A stretch of 64,000 bases of DNA from JAOADN01 sp046155885 (GTDB lineage: Bacteria > Pseudomonadota > Alphaproteobacteria > Rhodobacterales > Rhodobacteraceae). The stretch covers positions 50,109-114,108 of the forward strand of contig JBJXFU010000007.1 in assembly GCA_046155885.1 (NCBI GenBank), in the 5' to 3' direction. The notes under the pieces were generated by a model, which did not search any database, had not been told where the DNA came from, and worked only from the letters and a program-made list of their open reading frames with translations. The translations under genes and the position numbers were made by a program. Shown here in pieces: positions 15,943-24,013 of this stretch. Position 1 is the stretch's first letter, and every line of letters begins with the position of its first letter.

Positions 15943-15977
15943 TGCTTGCGGGCGGGTGGGGGCGAGTCCGGCGGGGC

Positions 15978-16400
15978 TCAGTCGTCGCGGTGAACGCGTT
16001 CGCGGCGTTCGTGCTTTTCCTGCGCCTCGAGCGTCATCGTGGCGATGGGTCGCGCGTCGAGCCGCTTCAGGCTGATCGGCTCGCCCGTCATCTCGCAATA
16101 GCCGTATTCGCCGTTCTCGATCCGCCTGAGCGCGGAATCGATCTTGGCCACCAGCTTGCGCTGCCGGTCGCGGGTTCTGAGTTCGAGCGCACGGTCGGTT
16201 TCCTCGCTCGCCCGGTCGGCGAGGTCGGGAACGTTGCGGGCGCTGTCCTGCAGGCCCTCGAGCGTTTCGGCCGACTGCTCCATCAGCTCGTTCTTCCACT
16301 GGATCAGCTTGCGGCGGAAGTATTCGAGCTGCCGTTCGTTCATGAAGGGCTCGTCCTCGGCCGGACGGTAGTCCTCGGGAAGAAAGACTTCGGCCTTCAT
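15978..16400 (-). CDS. dksA: RNA polymerase-binding regulator DksA
   Basis: This 140-residue DksA works with ppGpp in the secondary channel of RNA polymerase. The coiled-coil tip DxxDxA is present as DLADRA (residues 59-64). The C-terminal finger reads YCEMTGEPISLKRLDARP and has a single cysteine (Cys102) in place of the four zinc-binding cysteines of the E. coli protein. ATG at 16400, preceded by GGGAGCGGAG, gives the usual MKAEVFLP beginning. It is divergent from moxR. Confidence 0.92.
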   Translation of the reverse strand: MKAEVFLPEDYRPAEDEPFMNERQLEYFRRKLIQWKNELMEQSAETLEGLQDSARNVPDLADRASEETDRALELRTRDRQRKLVAKIDSALRRIENGEYGYCEMTGEPISLKRLDARPIATMTLEAQEKHERRERVHRDD

Positions 16401-16521
16401 CTCCGCTCCCTTGCCGTCTGCCGGGCGATCCGGGATTTGTGCGTATGTCATCCGGGTTTCGCTCCTCGGGCGCGCTCATAGCCCATGCCGAAAGGGATGT
16501 CACTAGCCCTCGCGGTCGCCC

Positions 16522-16550
16522 TTGAATGAAACCCGGGGGGTCGCTAGAAG
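16522..16550 (+). promoter_or_regulatory. Putative promoter of the moxR operon
   Basis: TTGAAT (16522-16527), a 17-bp spacer and TAGAAG (16545-16550) lie 36 bases before the moxR ATG. It is the best sigma-70-like match in the dksA/moxR spacer. Confidence 0.35.
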
Positions 16551-16585
16551 TTGTGAAGTGCTCCCTCCATATCCGTGAAAATGCG

Positions 16586-17425
16586 ATGAAATTCAGTGGG
16601 ACCGGGTCCTATGTCGCGACCGGCGATCTGATCGTCGCGGTTAACGCGGCGGTTGCTTTGGAACGGCCTTTGCTCGTCAAGGGCGAACCCGGGACCGGGA
16701 AGACCGAGCTGGCCCGGCAGGTGGCGCTGAGTCTGGGGCTCGGGCTTGTCGAGTGGCATGTGAAATCGACCACCAAGGCGGCGCAGGGGCTTTACGATTA
16801 CGACGCGGTAAGCCGGCTGCGCGACAGTCAGCTGGGCGACGCGCGCGTGCGCGAGGTCAGGAACTACATCCGGAAGGGCAAGCTCTGGGAGGCGTTCGAG
16901 ACGCCGGCCAAGGTCGTCCTGCTGATCGACGAGATCGACAAGGCGGATATCGAGTTTCCGAACGATCTTCTGCAGGAACTCGACCGGATGGAGTTCTTCG
17001 TCTACGAGACGGGCGAGACGATCAAGGCGCGGCACCGCCCGGTGGTCATCGTCACCTCGAACAATGAAAAGGAGCTGCCGGACGCCTTCCTGCGCCGCTG
17101 CTTCTTCCACTACATCCGGTTTCCCGACGAGGCGACGATGCGGGCGATCGTGGCGGTGCATTTTCCGCAGGTGAAGGAGCGGGTGCTGGCGGCGGCCCTG
17201 ACCGCCTTCTTCGAGATCCGCGAGACGCCGGGGCTGAAGAAGAAGCCGTCGACAAGCGAGATGCTCGACTGGCTAAAGCTGATCCTGGCGGAGGACCTTG
17301 CGCCCGAGGACCTTCGCCGCGATCCCGGGTCGATCCTGCCGAAGCTGCACGGGGCGCTTCTGAAGAACGAGCAGGATGTGCAGCTTTTCGAGCGGCTGGC
17401 GTTTCTGGCGCGGCGGGACAGGTAG
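16586..17425 (+). CDS. MoxR-family AAA+ ATPase
   Basis: This 279-residue MoxR AAA+ protein has Walker A GEPGTGKT at residues 33-40, Walker B VVLLIDEIDKAD, the sensor VTSNNEKELPDAFLRRC and a C-terminal lid. Such ATPases usually act as chaperones for metal insertion or complex assembly with a partner VWA protein. A partner is encoded 3 kb downstream in the same direction (20176-21357). ATG 16586 begins with the family-typical MKFSGTGSYVATGDL; the open frame from 16526 adds unrelated residues. Confidence 0.9.
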   Translation: MKFSGTGSYVATGDLIVAVNAAVALERPLLVKGEPGTGKTELARQVALSLGLGLVEWHVKSTTKAAQGLYDYDAVSRLRDSQLGDARVREVRNYIRKGKLWEAFETPAKVVLLIDEIDKADIEFPNDLLQELDRMEFFVYETGETIKARHRPVVIVTSNNEKELPDAFLRRCFFHYIRFPDEATMRAIVAVHFPQVKERVLAAALTAFFEIRETPGLKKKPSTSEMLDWLKLILAEDLAPEDLRRDPGSILPKLHGALLKNEQDVQLFERLAFLARRDR

Positions 17426-17434
17426 GAGGACGGA

Positions 17435-18061
17435 ATGGCGGGGTACGTGCTTTACGGTCGGCTCGAAACCGGGTCGGCGGCGGCCGAGGCGGCACTGGCC
17501 GAGGCGGGGGCGGTGTTCGGGCTGCGCGAGGTGCCGGGCGGGGAAGAGGCGGCGCGGGCCTCGGGGTTTCTGGCGGTGAACCCGCGCGGGCAAGTGCCGG
17601 CGCTGGTGCACCCCTCGGGCGTGGTGATTACCGAGGGGCCCGCGATCCTGCTGCACATCGCCGACGCCTTTCCGGCGGCGGGTCTGGCGCCGCGCCCGGG
17701 CAGCCCCGAGCGGGCGCGGCACGACCGCTGGCTGTGTTTCCTGCATGCCAACTGCTACGAGGGCGAGCTGCGGCGGTTCTATCCCGACCGCTACACGACG
17801 GATCCCGGCGGGGTCGAGGGCGTGCGGGCGGCGGCGGAGGAATATGTGAAGCGCCACTATTTGCTTCTGGAATCCGAAAACGCGCCGGCGCCCTACCTGT
17901 TCGGCGACCAGCCCACGGTGCTCGACCTCTATCTCTGGATGCTGCTGCAATGGACCGAAAGGGACTGGACGGCGACGCATTGCCCGGCGCTGCTGCGGCT
18001 GGTCGATGCGGCCGCTGCCCGGCCGAAGGTCGCGCCGGTGCAGGCGAGGCATTTCGGATGA
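17435..18061 (+). CDS. Glutathione S-transferase family protein
   Basis: This 208-residue GST-like protein has a thioredoxin-fold N-terminal half with NPRGQVPALV (the cis-Pro loop), ITEGPAILLHIAD in the glutathione-binding position, and an all-helical C-terminal half with FGDQPTVLDLYLW, the N-capping-box region. It lies nine bases after moxR and overlaps the following acetyltransferase gene by four bases, so it is co-transcribed. The substrate cannot be predicted. Confidence 0.87.
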   Translation: MAGYVLYGRLETGSAAAEAALAEAGAVFGLREVPGGEEAARASGFLAVNPRGQVPALVHPSGVVITEGPAILLHIADAFPAAGLAPRPGSPERARHDRWLCFLHANCYEGELRRFYPDRYTTDPGGVEGVRAAAEEYVKRHYLLLESENAPAPYLFGDQPTVLDLYLWMLLQWTERDWTATHCPALLRLVDAAAARPKVAPVQARHFG

Positions 18062-18516
18062 GCGCGCCCATGGTGCAGCCGGTCATCCGCCCGGTCGAAG
18101 CCGGCGACGAGGCGGAGTGGCGTCGGCTTTGGGGGGCGTATCTGGCCTTTTACGAGACGGAACTGCCTGACGAAGTCTTCCGGTCGACCTTCCGCAGGGT
18201 CAGCGGGGCCGAGCCCGGCGGGCCGCGGGGATTGATCGCGCTGATCGGGGCCAGCCCCGTCGGGCTGGTGCACTTCCTGTACCACCGGACCTGCTGGGCG
18301 GAGGCGGACACGTGCTATCTGCAAGACCTTTTCGTTTCACCCGAGGCGCGGGGCACCGGGCTCGGACGGGCGCTGATCGAGCGGGTCTATGCCGAGGCCG
18401 ACGCGGCGGGGGCGTCGCAGGTTTACTGGATGACGCAGGAATTCAACTACCGAGCGCGGATGCTCTATGACAGGATCGCCCAGAAAACGCCGTTTATCGA
18501 GTATAACCGGCGCTGA
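18058..18516 (+). CDS. GNAT-family N-acetyltransferase
   Basis: This 152-residue acetyltransferase carries the acetyl-CoA-binding motif A: LQDLFVSPEARGTGLGRALIERVY. A later VYWMTQEFNYRARMLYDRI segment resembles GNATs that modify small molecules or amino-terminal groups. The ATG overlaps the GST stop (ATGA), indicating coupled translation in the moxR operon. Substrate unknown. Confidence 0.88.
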   Translation: MSAPMVQPVIRPVEAGDEAEWRRLWGAYLAFYETELPDEVFRSTFRRVSGAEPGGPRGLIALIGASPVGLVHFLYHRTCWAEADTCYLQDLFVSPEARGTGLGRALIERVYAEADAAGASQVYWMTQEFNYRARMLYDRIAQKTPFIEYNRR

Positions 18517-18555
18517 ACGGGCCCCTGAAGGGCCGGGCGGAGCCGACAGCCGGGG

Positions 18556-19998
18556 ATGAGGACTGACAGGAACAACGGGGCGGCGTTTCGCGGCGGCCGG
18601 AAGGTCTGGCGCGGGCTTGTCGGGAGTGTGGTGCTTGCCGTCCTTTCCGCCTGCGTGCCGCCGGAACCTCAGGCCGGACGCCGGTTGGACCCCGACGCGC
18701 CCATCGCGCTTCCCCCCGCGCGCGCTTTCGGGGCGGCGGCGGTCATGGTACCGACACGGTCGAACGCCGAGATGGCACGGGATTTCCTCGACCTGTCGTT
18801 CCGCATGGAAAGCGGGCGGGAGGTCGCGAAGCTGACCCGGTTCGGGGGGCCGGTGGAGGTACGGCTGACCGGCCCGGTGCCGCCCTTCGCCGAGGCCGAC
18901 CTGAACCGGCTGATAACCAGGCTCCGCGCCGAGGCCGGAATCGACATCGGCCCGGCCGGCACCGGGCGCGGGGCGGAGATCACCGTGCAGTTCCTGCCGC
19001 GGCGGACGATCCAGGCGCTGGTCCCGGCGGCGGCCTGTTTCGTGGCGCCGAACGTATCGTCCTGGGACGAGTACCGCCGCGCCCGCGGCTCGGCGCGGAC
19101 CGACTGGACGGCGCTGACGGTCCGCGAGCGGGTAGCGGTGTTCATCCCCGCCGATGTCGCGCCGCAGGAAGTGCGCGACTGCCTGAACGAAGAGATCGCG
19201 CAAGGCTTGGGGCCGCTCAACGACCTCTACCGGCTGCCGGATTCGGTCTTCAACGACGACAACGTGCAGGGCCTCTTGACCGGGTTCGACATGCTGATGC
19301 TGCGGGTCCACTATTCGCCGCGCCTGTGGAACGGGATGTCGGAAGCGGAGGCCGCGGCTGTGGTTCCGGCGGTGCTTGCCGCGGTCAATCCGCGGGGCGG
19401 TCCGGCGGGACTCGCGGCGGCTTCCGATGACACGCCGCGCGCCTATGTCTCGGCGATCGAGACCGCGCTCGGGCCGCGCGCTTCGCCCGAGGCGCGGCGA
19501 GGGGCGGCCGGGCGGGCGATCGGCATCGCCGAGGAACGTGGCTGGCGGGATGCGCGGGCGGGGTTCGCCTGGTTCGTGCTGGGCAGGCTTTCGCTTTCCG
19601 GGCGACCGGATCAGGCGCTGGAAGCCTTCGGGCGGGCCGAGGCGATCTATCGGGGCCGGCCGGGCATGGCGCTGCAGGCGGCGAATGTGGGGATGCAGTT
19701 CGCGGCCTTCGCACTGTCGCAAGGGGACGCGGAGGCGGCGATCGCGCGGGCCGATGCGGCGGCGGGGCCGGCTGCGGCGGCGCAGAATGCCGCGCTGCTG
19801 GCGACGCTTCTGCTGATCAAGGCCGAGGCGCTGGATATCGGCGGGCGGGAAGGCGAGGCGGCGTCGGTCAGGGCCGAGGGGCTGGGCTGGGCGCGCTATG
19901 GCTTCGGGTCCGGGGCCGAGGTGGCGCGGCGGGCGACCGAGATCGCGGCGCTGTCGCCGGCCCGGCGCGCGGCATCGGTCAGGAGGCTTATGCAATGA
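18556..19998 (+). CDS. DUF2927-containing lipoprotein
   Basis: This 480-residue predicted lipoprotein has a positively charged N-terminus, a hydrophobic stretch and the lipobox LSAC at about residues 30-33. The DUF2927 region follows (FLDLSFRMESGREVAKLTRF, then PVEVRLTGPVPP) at about residues 75-250. The C-terminal 200 residues are helical and Ala-rich, resembling TPR-like repeats (AFGRAEAIYRGRPGMALQAAN). It sits in the moxR operon, and its stop overlaps the start of a small membrane protein. Function unknown; an envelope location is supported by the lipobox. Confidence 0.82.
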   Translation: MRTDRNNGAAFRGGRKVWRGLVGSVVLAVLSACVPPEPQAGRRLDPDAPIALPPARAFGAAAVMVPTRSNAEMARDFLDLSFRMESGREVAKLTRFGGPVEVRLTGPVPPFAEADLNRLITRLRAEAGIDIGPAGTGRGAEITVQFLPRRTIQALVPAAACFVAPNVSSWDEYRRARGSARTDWTALTVRERVAVFIPADVAPQEVRDCLNEEIAQGLGPLNDLYRLPDSVFNDDNVQGLLTGFDMLMLRVHYSPRLWNGMSEAEAAAVVPAVLAAVNPRGGPAGLAAASDDTPRAYVSAIETALGPRASPEARRGAAGRAIGIAEERGWRDARAGFAWFVLGRLSLSGRPDQALEAFGRAEAIYRGRPGMALQAANVGMQFAAFALSQGDAEAAIARADAAAGPAAAAQNAALLATLLLIKAEALDIGGREGEAASVRAEGLGWARYGFGSGAEVARRATEIAALSPARRAASVRRLMQ

Positions 19999-20159
19999 TC
20001 GTGATCGCGGGGCTTTTCATCGGGACCTTCTGGGGCTGGCGAGCCGCGACCCGGCGCGAGGGCAACCGTTTCGACCGGATCCAGTTCGCCCTGGTCTATG
20101 CGATCCTGTGCGGGCTGATCGGGCTTCTGATCACCATCGTCCTTGCCCGGATGGCGTAA
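19995..20159 (+). CDS. 54-residue two-helix membrane protein
   Basis: This small gene encodes MIVIAGLFIGTFWGWRAA followed by a basic loop and a second hydrophobic stretch (LVYAILCGLIGLLITIVL). Two membrane-spanning helices are predicted. The ATG overlaps the stop of the DUF2927 gene (ATGA), and the TAA at 20157-20159 is 16 bases before the VWA gene. Codon use is strongly GC3 like its neighbours. It would act in the inner membrane, probably with its operon partners; function unknown. Confidence 0.72.
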   Translation: MIVIAGLFIGTFWGWRAATRREGNRFDRIQFALVYAILCGLIGLLITIVLARMA

Positions 20160-20175
20160 GGCAGGGGGCGGGGCG

Positions 20176-21357
20176 ATGTTCCTGCCGTTCTTCGCGACGC
20201 TGCGCCGGCACGGGGTTCCCGCCACCCTGCGCGAATACCTCACTTTGGTAGAGGCCGTGGCGGCGGGGCTTTCGGATTTCTCGGCCGAGACCTTCTACCA
20301 TCTCGCGCGGGTCACCCTGGTGAAGGACGAGCGCCACTTCGACCGTTTCGATCTGGCCTTCGCCGAAGTTTTCGACGGGATCGAGGCGATGCCTTTGGAG
20401 GCTCTGGTCGAGGCTTTGTGTCTGCCGGCGGACTGGCTGGAGAAGCTGGTCGAGGCGGACCTGAGCGCGGAGGAGCGGGCGAGGGTCGAGGCGCTTGGCG
20501 GGTTTTCCAGGCTGATGGAGACGCTGCGGGAACGGCTGGCCGAACAGAAAGGGCGGCATCAGGGCGGGTCGAAGTGGATCGGAACGGCCGGCACCTCGCC
20601 CTTCGGGGCCTGGGGATACAATCCCGAGGGCGTGCGGATCGGTCAGGATGTCGGGCGGCACGGACGGGCGGTGAAGGTCTGGGACCGGCGCGAGTTCCGC
20701 GACTATGACGACGCCGCGCCGATCAGCGCGCGGAACATCCGGGTGGCGCTGCGCGCGCTGCGCCGCTGGGCGCGCGAGGGGGCGGCGGACGAGCTTGACC
20801 TGCCCGGCACAATCCGGGCGACGGCGGACCGGGGCTGGCTGGACGTGAAGGTCAGGCCGGAGCGGCGGAACGCGGTGAAGGTTCTGCTGCTCCTCGATGT
20901 GGGCGGTTCGATGGACCCGCATGTGAGGATGGTGGAAGAGCTTTTCTCGGCGGCCCGGTCGGAGTTCCGGCACCTGGAATCCGTCTACTTCCACAACTGC
21001 CTTTACGAAGGCGTCTGGCGCGAGAACCGCCGGCGCCGGGACCGGCAGGTGCCGACGCGGGAGGTCCTGCGGACCTACGGGCGCGACTGGCGGGCGGTGT
21101 TCGTGGGCGATGCCGCGATGAGCCCCTACGAGATCAGCGAGCCCGGCGGCGCGAACGAGCACTGGAACGACGAGCCCGGGCGGGTCTGGCTGGACCGTGC
21201 GCGGGTGCAATGGCCGCGCAGCCTCTGGCTGAACCCGCTGCCCGAGGCGGAGTGGCGGCACACGCGGTCGGTCGGGATGGTACGGGAGATTTTCGAGGGC
21301 GCGATGTTTCCCCTGACGCTCGAGGGATTGGGGCGGGCGGTGAAGTCGCTGCGCTGA
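20176..21357 (+). CDS. VWA-domain protein (CoxE-like MoxR partner)
   Basis: This 393-residue protein of the CoxE-like VWA family has an N-terminal helical part (FLPFFATLRRHGVPATLREYL) and a C-terminal von Willebrand A domain. The MIDAS-like motif is LLLLDVGGSMDPH, where the first MIDAS serine is glycine, followed by VYFHNCLYEGVW. ATG 20176 is preceded by a purine-rich GGGGGCGGGG site. Together with the MoxR ATPase it should form a chaperone-like pair; the client is not encoded nearby in any obvious way. Confidence 0.87.
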   Translation: MFLPFFATLRRHGVPATLREYLTLVEAVAAGLSDFSAETFYHLARVTLVKDERHFDRFDLAFAEVFDGIEAMPLEALVEALCLPADWLEKLVEADLSAEERARVEALGGFSRLMETLRERLAEQKGRHQGGSKWIGTAGTSPFGAWGYNPEGVRIGQDVGRHGRAVKVWDRREFRDYDDAAPISARNIRVALRALRRWAREGAADELDLPGTIRATADRGWLDVKVRPERRNAVKVLLLLDVGGSMDPHVRMVEELFSAARSEFRHLESVYFHNCLYEGVWRENRRRRDRQVPTREVLRTYGRDWRAVFVGDAAMSPYEISEPGGANEHWNDEPGRVWLDRARVQWPRSLWLNPLPEAEWRHTRSVGMVREIFEGAMFPLTLEGLGRAVKSLR

Positions 21358-21469
21358 GGCGCGGGCGGGTCGCGGGAAAGGCGGAAGGGGCCTCTGCATT
21401 CGCTGGCGGCGCTGCGACTTTTCCCTGATATCCTGATGGTCTTCGAAGCAGGGGATGGGGGACGTTGGG

Positions 21470-22381
21470 ATGCTCAATATCTTCCGGCGCGCCATAGTGA
21501 AGCGGGGCAATTCCGTCGAGGCCAACCTCAGGCGCCATCGGAACACGGCGCAGTCCCTGGGGTCGGCTGGTCTATTCACCGTGGCGGCTGGCTACAAGCT
21601 GGGGCTGAAGGAGGCGTTCCCGGACGGATTCGATCCGCAGGCGCTGCTGACCGAGGATTTCTGGCGGAAGGCTTACGAGCTTGTCTCGGGTCAGCCGACC
21701 CTCGTGCTGCTGATTGGCGCGGTGGTCGGCTGGTATTTCCTCTACATGGCGGCGGTCGACAACGAGATGGGCGTCCTGCGGTCGCTCTATTCGGATGACA
21801 ACCTGCCGAACGACTGGGAAAGGACTTATGGGCGGCGGCGCATCGTGGCTATCGCGATCCTGGTTCCGCTGACATTTTTCGCGCTGGTGCTGACGGCCGA
21901 TATCTGGCCCGTCTTCTGCGCGATCATGCTTTTGCTGAACGTCGTGGACGCGCATGCCAACAATATCCTGCGGCGCAACCTGACGCATCATTTCAGCGCT
22001 GCGCGCTACGATCCGCCCGATACCGACTGGAAGGAACCCTACATCCGGAGGCGCCGCGAGATCGCTCTGGACTATTGGGTGCAACGACCGCAGATCGAGC
22101 GGATCGGGGCGATGATGATGGGCACGGCCGTCGTGATCGCCATTTCGGCGCAGACGACGATCATGGGGGTTCTCGTCTCGGACTGGGTTCCGGCGATCGG
22201 CATCGTTCTGATCATCTTCGGCAACGAGCTCACAATGGGACTCTGGCGGACCGAACGGGACCGGCGCCTGGACGCGGTGCAGGACGACGAGGACGCCTTC
22301 GATCTGCGGCGCCTGCGGGGGGTCCGGGCCGCGGACCTTGCGGCCGCCGGCAAGACCGAAGGTCCGCAGCCGAAAGCCTGA
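21470..22381 (+). CDS. Multi-pass membrane protein of unknown function
   Basis: This protein of about 303 residues has hydrophobic segments at about 72-92, 125-160, 215-235 and 240-260, separated by charged loops. One loop reads YDPPDTDWKEPYIRRRRE. The start is ATG 21470 with GGGGGA upstream; ATG 21455 would add five residues. The C-terminal 45 residues are charged and probably cytoplasmic. No family recognised. It follows the moxR operon by about 110 bases and may be separate. Confidence 0.7.
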   Translation: MLNIFRRAIVKRGNSVEANLRRHRNTAQSLGSAGLFTVAAGYKLGLKEAFPDGFDPQALLTEDFWRKAYELVSGQPTLVLLIGAVVGWYFLYMAAVDNEMGVLRSLYSDDNLPNDWERTYGRRRIVAIAILVPLTFFALVLTADIWPVFCAIMLLLNVVDAHANNILRRNLTHHFSAARYDPPDTDWKEPYIRRRREIALDYWVQRPQIERIGAMMMGTAVVIAISAQTTIMGVLVSDWVPAIGIVLIIFGNELTMGLWRTERDRRLDAVQDDEDAFDLRRLRGVRAADLAAAGKTEGPQPKA

Positions 22382-22421
22382 AACCGGACAACAAGCGAGC
22401 CAAGACGCCCGGGGCCGACAA

Positions 22422-23111
22422 ATGCTGCTACGCCTTCTACCGTTCCTTCTGATCGTCGCCTACGGGCTAGTCGTCTGGCGCGTCTCGGCCCGGCGGCTGA
22501 AACGCGAGCTTGACGAACGGTCCTCGCCGCTCGCCGATCCGGCGCTCGCGCCGGTGCTGGGGCGGCTGGCGCGGGCGGCGGGGCAGCCGGGCATTGCGGT
22601 GATGATCTACGAGGTCGAACCGGTGAACGGGCTTGCCGCGCCGGACGGACGGATCTTCCTGACGCGCGGGTTCTACAGGCGGTTCGGCTCGGGAGAGGTG
22701 ACGGCGGAGGAGATCGCCAGCGTCATCGCCCACGAGATGGGGCATGTGGCGCTGGGCCATGCGCGGCGGCGGATGATCGACTTCACCGGACAGAACGCGG
22801 TGCGGGCGGTGCTTGCCGGTCTTCTCGGGCGGTTCCTGCCGGGGGTCGGGGCCTGGATCGCGGGGCTTGTGACCGCGATGGTGGCGGCGCGGCTGTCGCG
22901 GCGCGACGAATACGAGGCCGACGCCTGGGCTGCGGCACTGCTGGTGAAGGCGGGGATTGGGACGGGTCCGCAGAAGCGGCTTCTGGCCCGGCTCGGGGCG
23001 TTGGCGGGGTCCGGCGCGGCGCCGCCGGCCTGGCTGATGAGCCACCCGAAAAGCACCGAGCGGATCGCGGCGATCGAGGCGAAGGAGCGCGAATGGGGAA
23101 TCGCGGGCTGA
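22422..23111 (+). CDS. M48-family zinc metalloprotease
   Basis: This 229-residue membrane-anchored protease begins with an N-terminal hydrophobic helix (residues 2-20). It has the zinc-binding HEMGH at 104-108 and the third-ligand region RRDEYEADAWA near residue 165, as in the HtpX/BepA/Oma1 group. ATG 22422 is where the hydrophobic anchor begins; the open frame upstream overlaps the previous gene. The likely role is quality control of envelope proteins. Confidence 0.9.
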   Translation: MLLRLLPFLLIVAYGLVVWRVSARRLKRELDERSSPLADPALAPVLGRLARAAGQPGIAVMIYEVEPVNGLAAPDGRIFLTRGFYRRFGSGEVTAEEIASVIAHEMGHVALGHARRRMIDFTGQNAVRAVLAGLLGRFLPGVGAWIAGLVTAMVAARLSRRDEYEADAWAAALLVKAGIGTGPQKRLLARLGALAGSGAAPPAWLMSHPKSTERIAAIEAKEREWGIAG

Positions 23112-23206
23112 GGCCTTTCCGGGCCGGCCGGGCGCGGCGCGGCGCGTCCCGGGGCGGCGGGTTCCGGTCAAGGCCGGGAATTCGTCACTCTGCCGCACAA
23201 ATTCGT

Positions 23207-23256
23207 TTGCGGTTTCCGGTACCGATGGCCTAATGCGGCCGGTAGGAAACCGGCCG
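23207..23256 (+). promoter_or_regulatory. Putative promoter and hairpin before the sugar ABC operon
   Basis: TTGCGG (23207-23212), an 18-bp spacer and TAATGC (23231-23236) are followed by the perfect 8-bp inverted repeat CGGCCGGT/ACCGGCCG (23236-23256) just before the ribosome site. The inverted repeat overlaps the likely start of transcription and could be an operator or leader hairpin. Confidence 0.4.
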
Positions 23257-23272
23257 GGCGAGGGAGGGATCG

Positions 23273-24013
23273 TTGAGCCTGCTGAAGCTGACGGGGATCG
23301 CCAAGAACTTTGGGGCCATCGAGGCCCTCAAGGGGATCGACGTCGAAGTCGGCCCCGGGGAAGTCGTCGGGCTGATGGGCGACAACGGCGCCGGCAAGTC
23401 CACCCTGGTCAAGATCATCGCGGGCAACTTCCCGCAGAGCCGCGGCACCATCGAGATGGAGGGCCGCGTGGTCGAACTGCAGCGGCCCATCGACGCACGC
23501 GCGGTCGGCATCGAGGTCGTCTACCAGGACCTCGCCATCGCCGACAACCTGACAGCGGCCGAGAACGTGTTTCTGGGGCGCGAGCTGAAGAAGGGCTGGG
23601 GGCCCTTCGCGCGGCTCGACAAGGCGGCGATGATCGACCGCTCGGCGGAGCTGTTCGAGGAACTGAAGTCCGAAACCCGGCCCCGCGATCTGGTGCGCAA
23701 GATGTCAGGCGGCCAGCGCCAGGCGGTCGCCATCGCCCGCACCCGGCTGTCGAACGCGAAACTCGTGCTGATGGACGAACCGACAGCGGCGATCTCGGTG
23801 CGCCAGGTGGCGGAGGTGCTGAACCTGATCCGGCGGCTGAAGTCGCAGGGCGTGTCGGTGATGCTGATCAGCCACCGGATGCCCGACGTCTTTGCGGTAT
23901 GCGACCGGATCATCGTGGTGCGGCGCGGCTCGAAGGTGGCCGACAAGGCGACGGCCGCGACTTCGCCCGAGGAAATCACCGGGCTGATCACGGGGGCGAT
24001 CCATGCCGTCTGA
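23273..24013 (+). CDS. frcA: Sugar ABC transporter ATP-binding protein (FrcA type)
   Basis: This 246-residue ATPase has a single nucleotide-binding domain: Walker A GDNGAGKST, signature MSGGQRQAVAIART and Walker B LVLMDEPTAAIS. Having one domain rather than the tandem two of RbsA/XylG matches the fructose-type FrcA. The start is TTG at 23273, with GAGGGAGGG just upstream. It overlaps the permease gene by 11 bases. Confidence 0.88.
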   Translation: MSLLKLTGIAKNFGAIEALKGIDVEVGPGEVVGLMGDNGAGKSTLVKIIAGNFPQSRGTIEMEGRVVELQRPIDARAVGIEVVYQDLAIADNLTAAENVFLGRELKKGWGPFARLDKAAMIDRSAELFEELKSETRPRDLVRKMSGGQRQAVAIARTRLSNAKLVLMDEPTAAISVRQVAEVLNLIRRLKSQGVSVMLISHRMPDVFAVCDRIIVVRRGSKVADKATAATSPEEITGLITGAIHAV

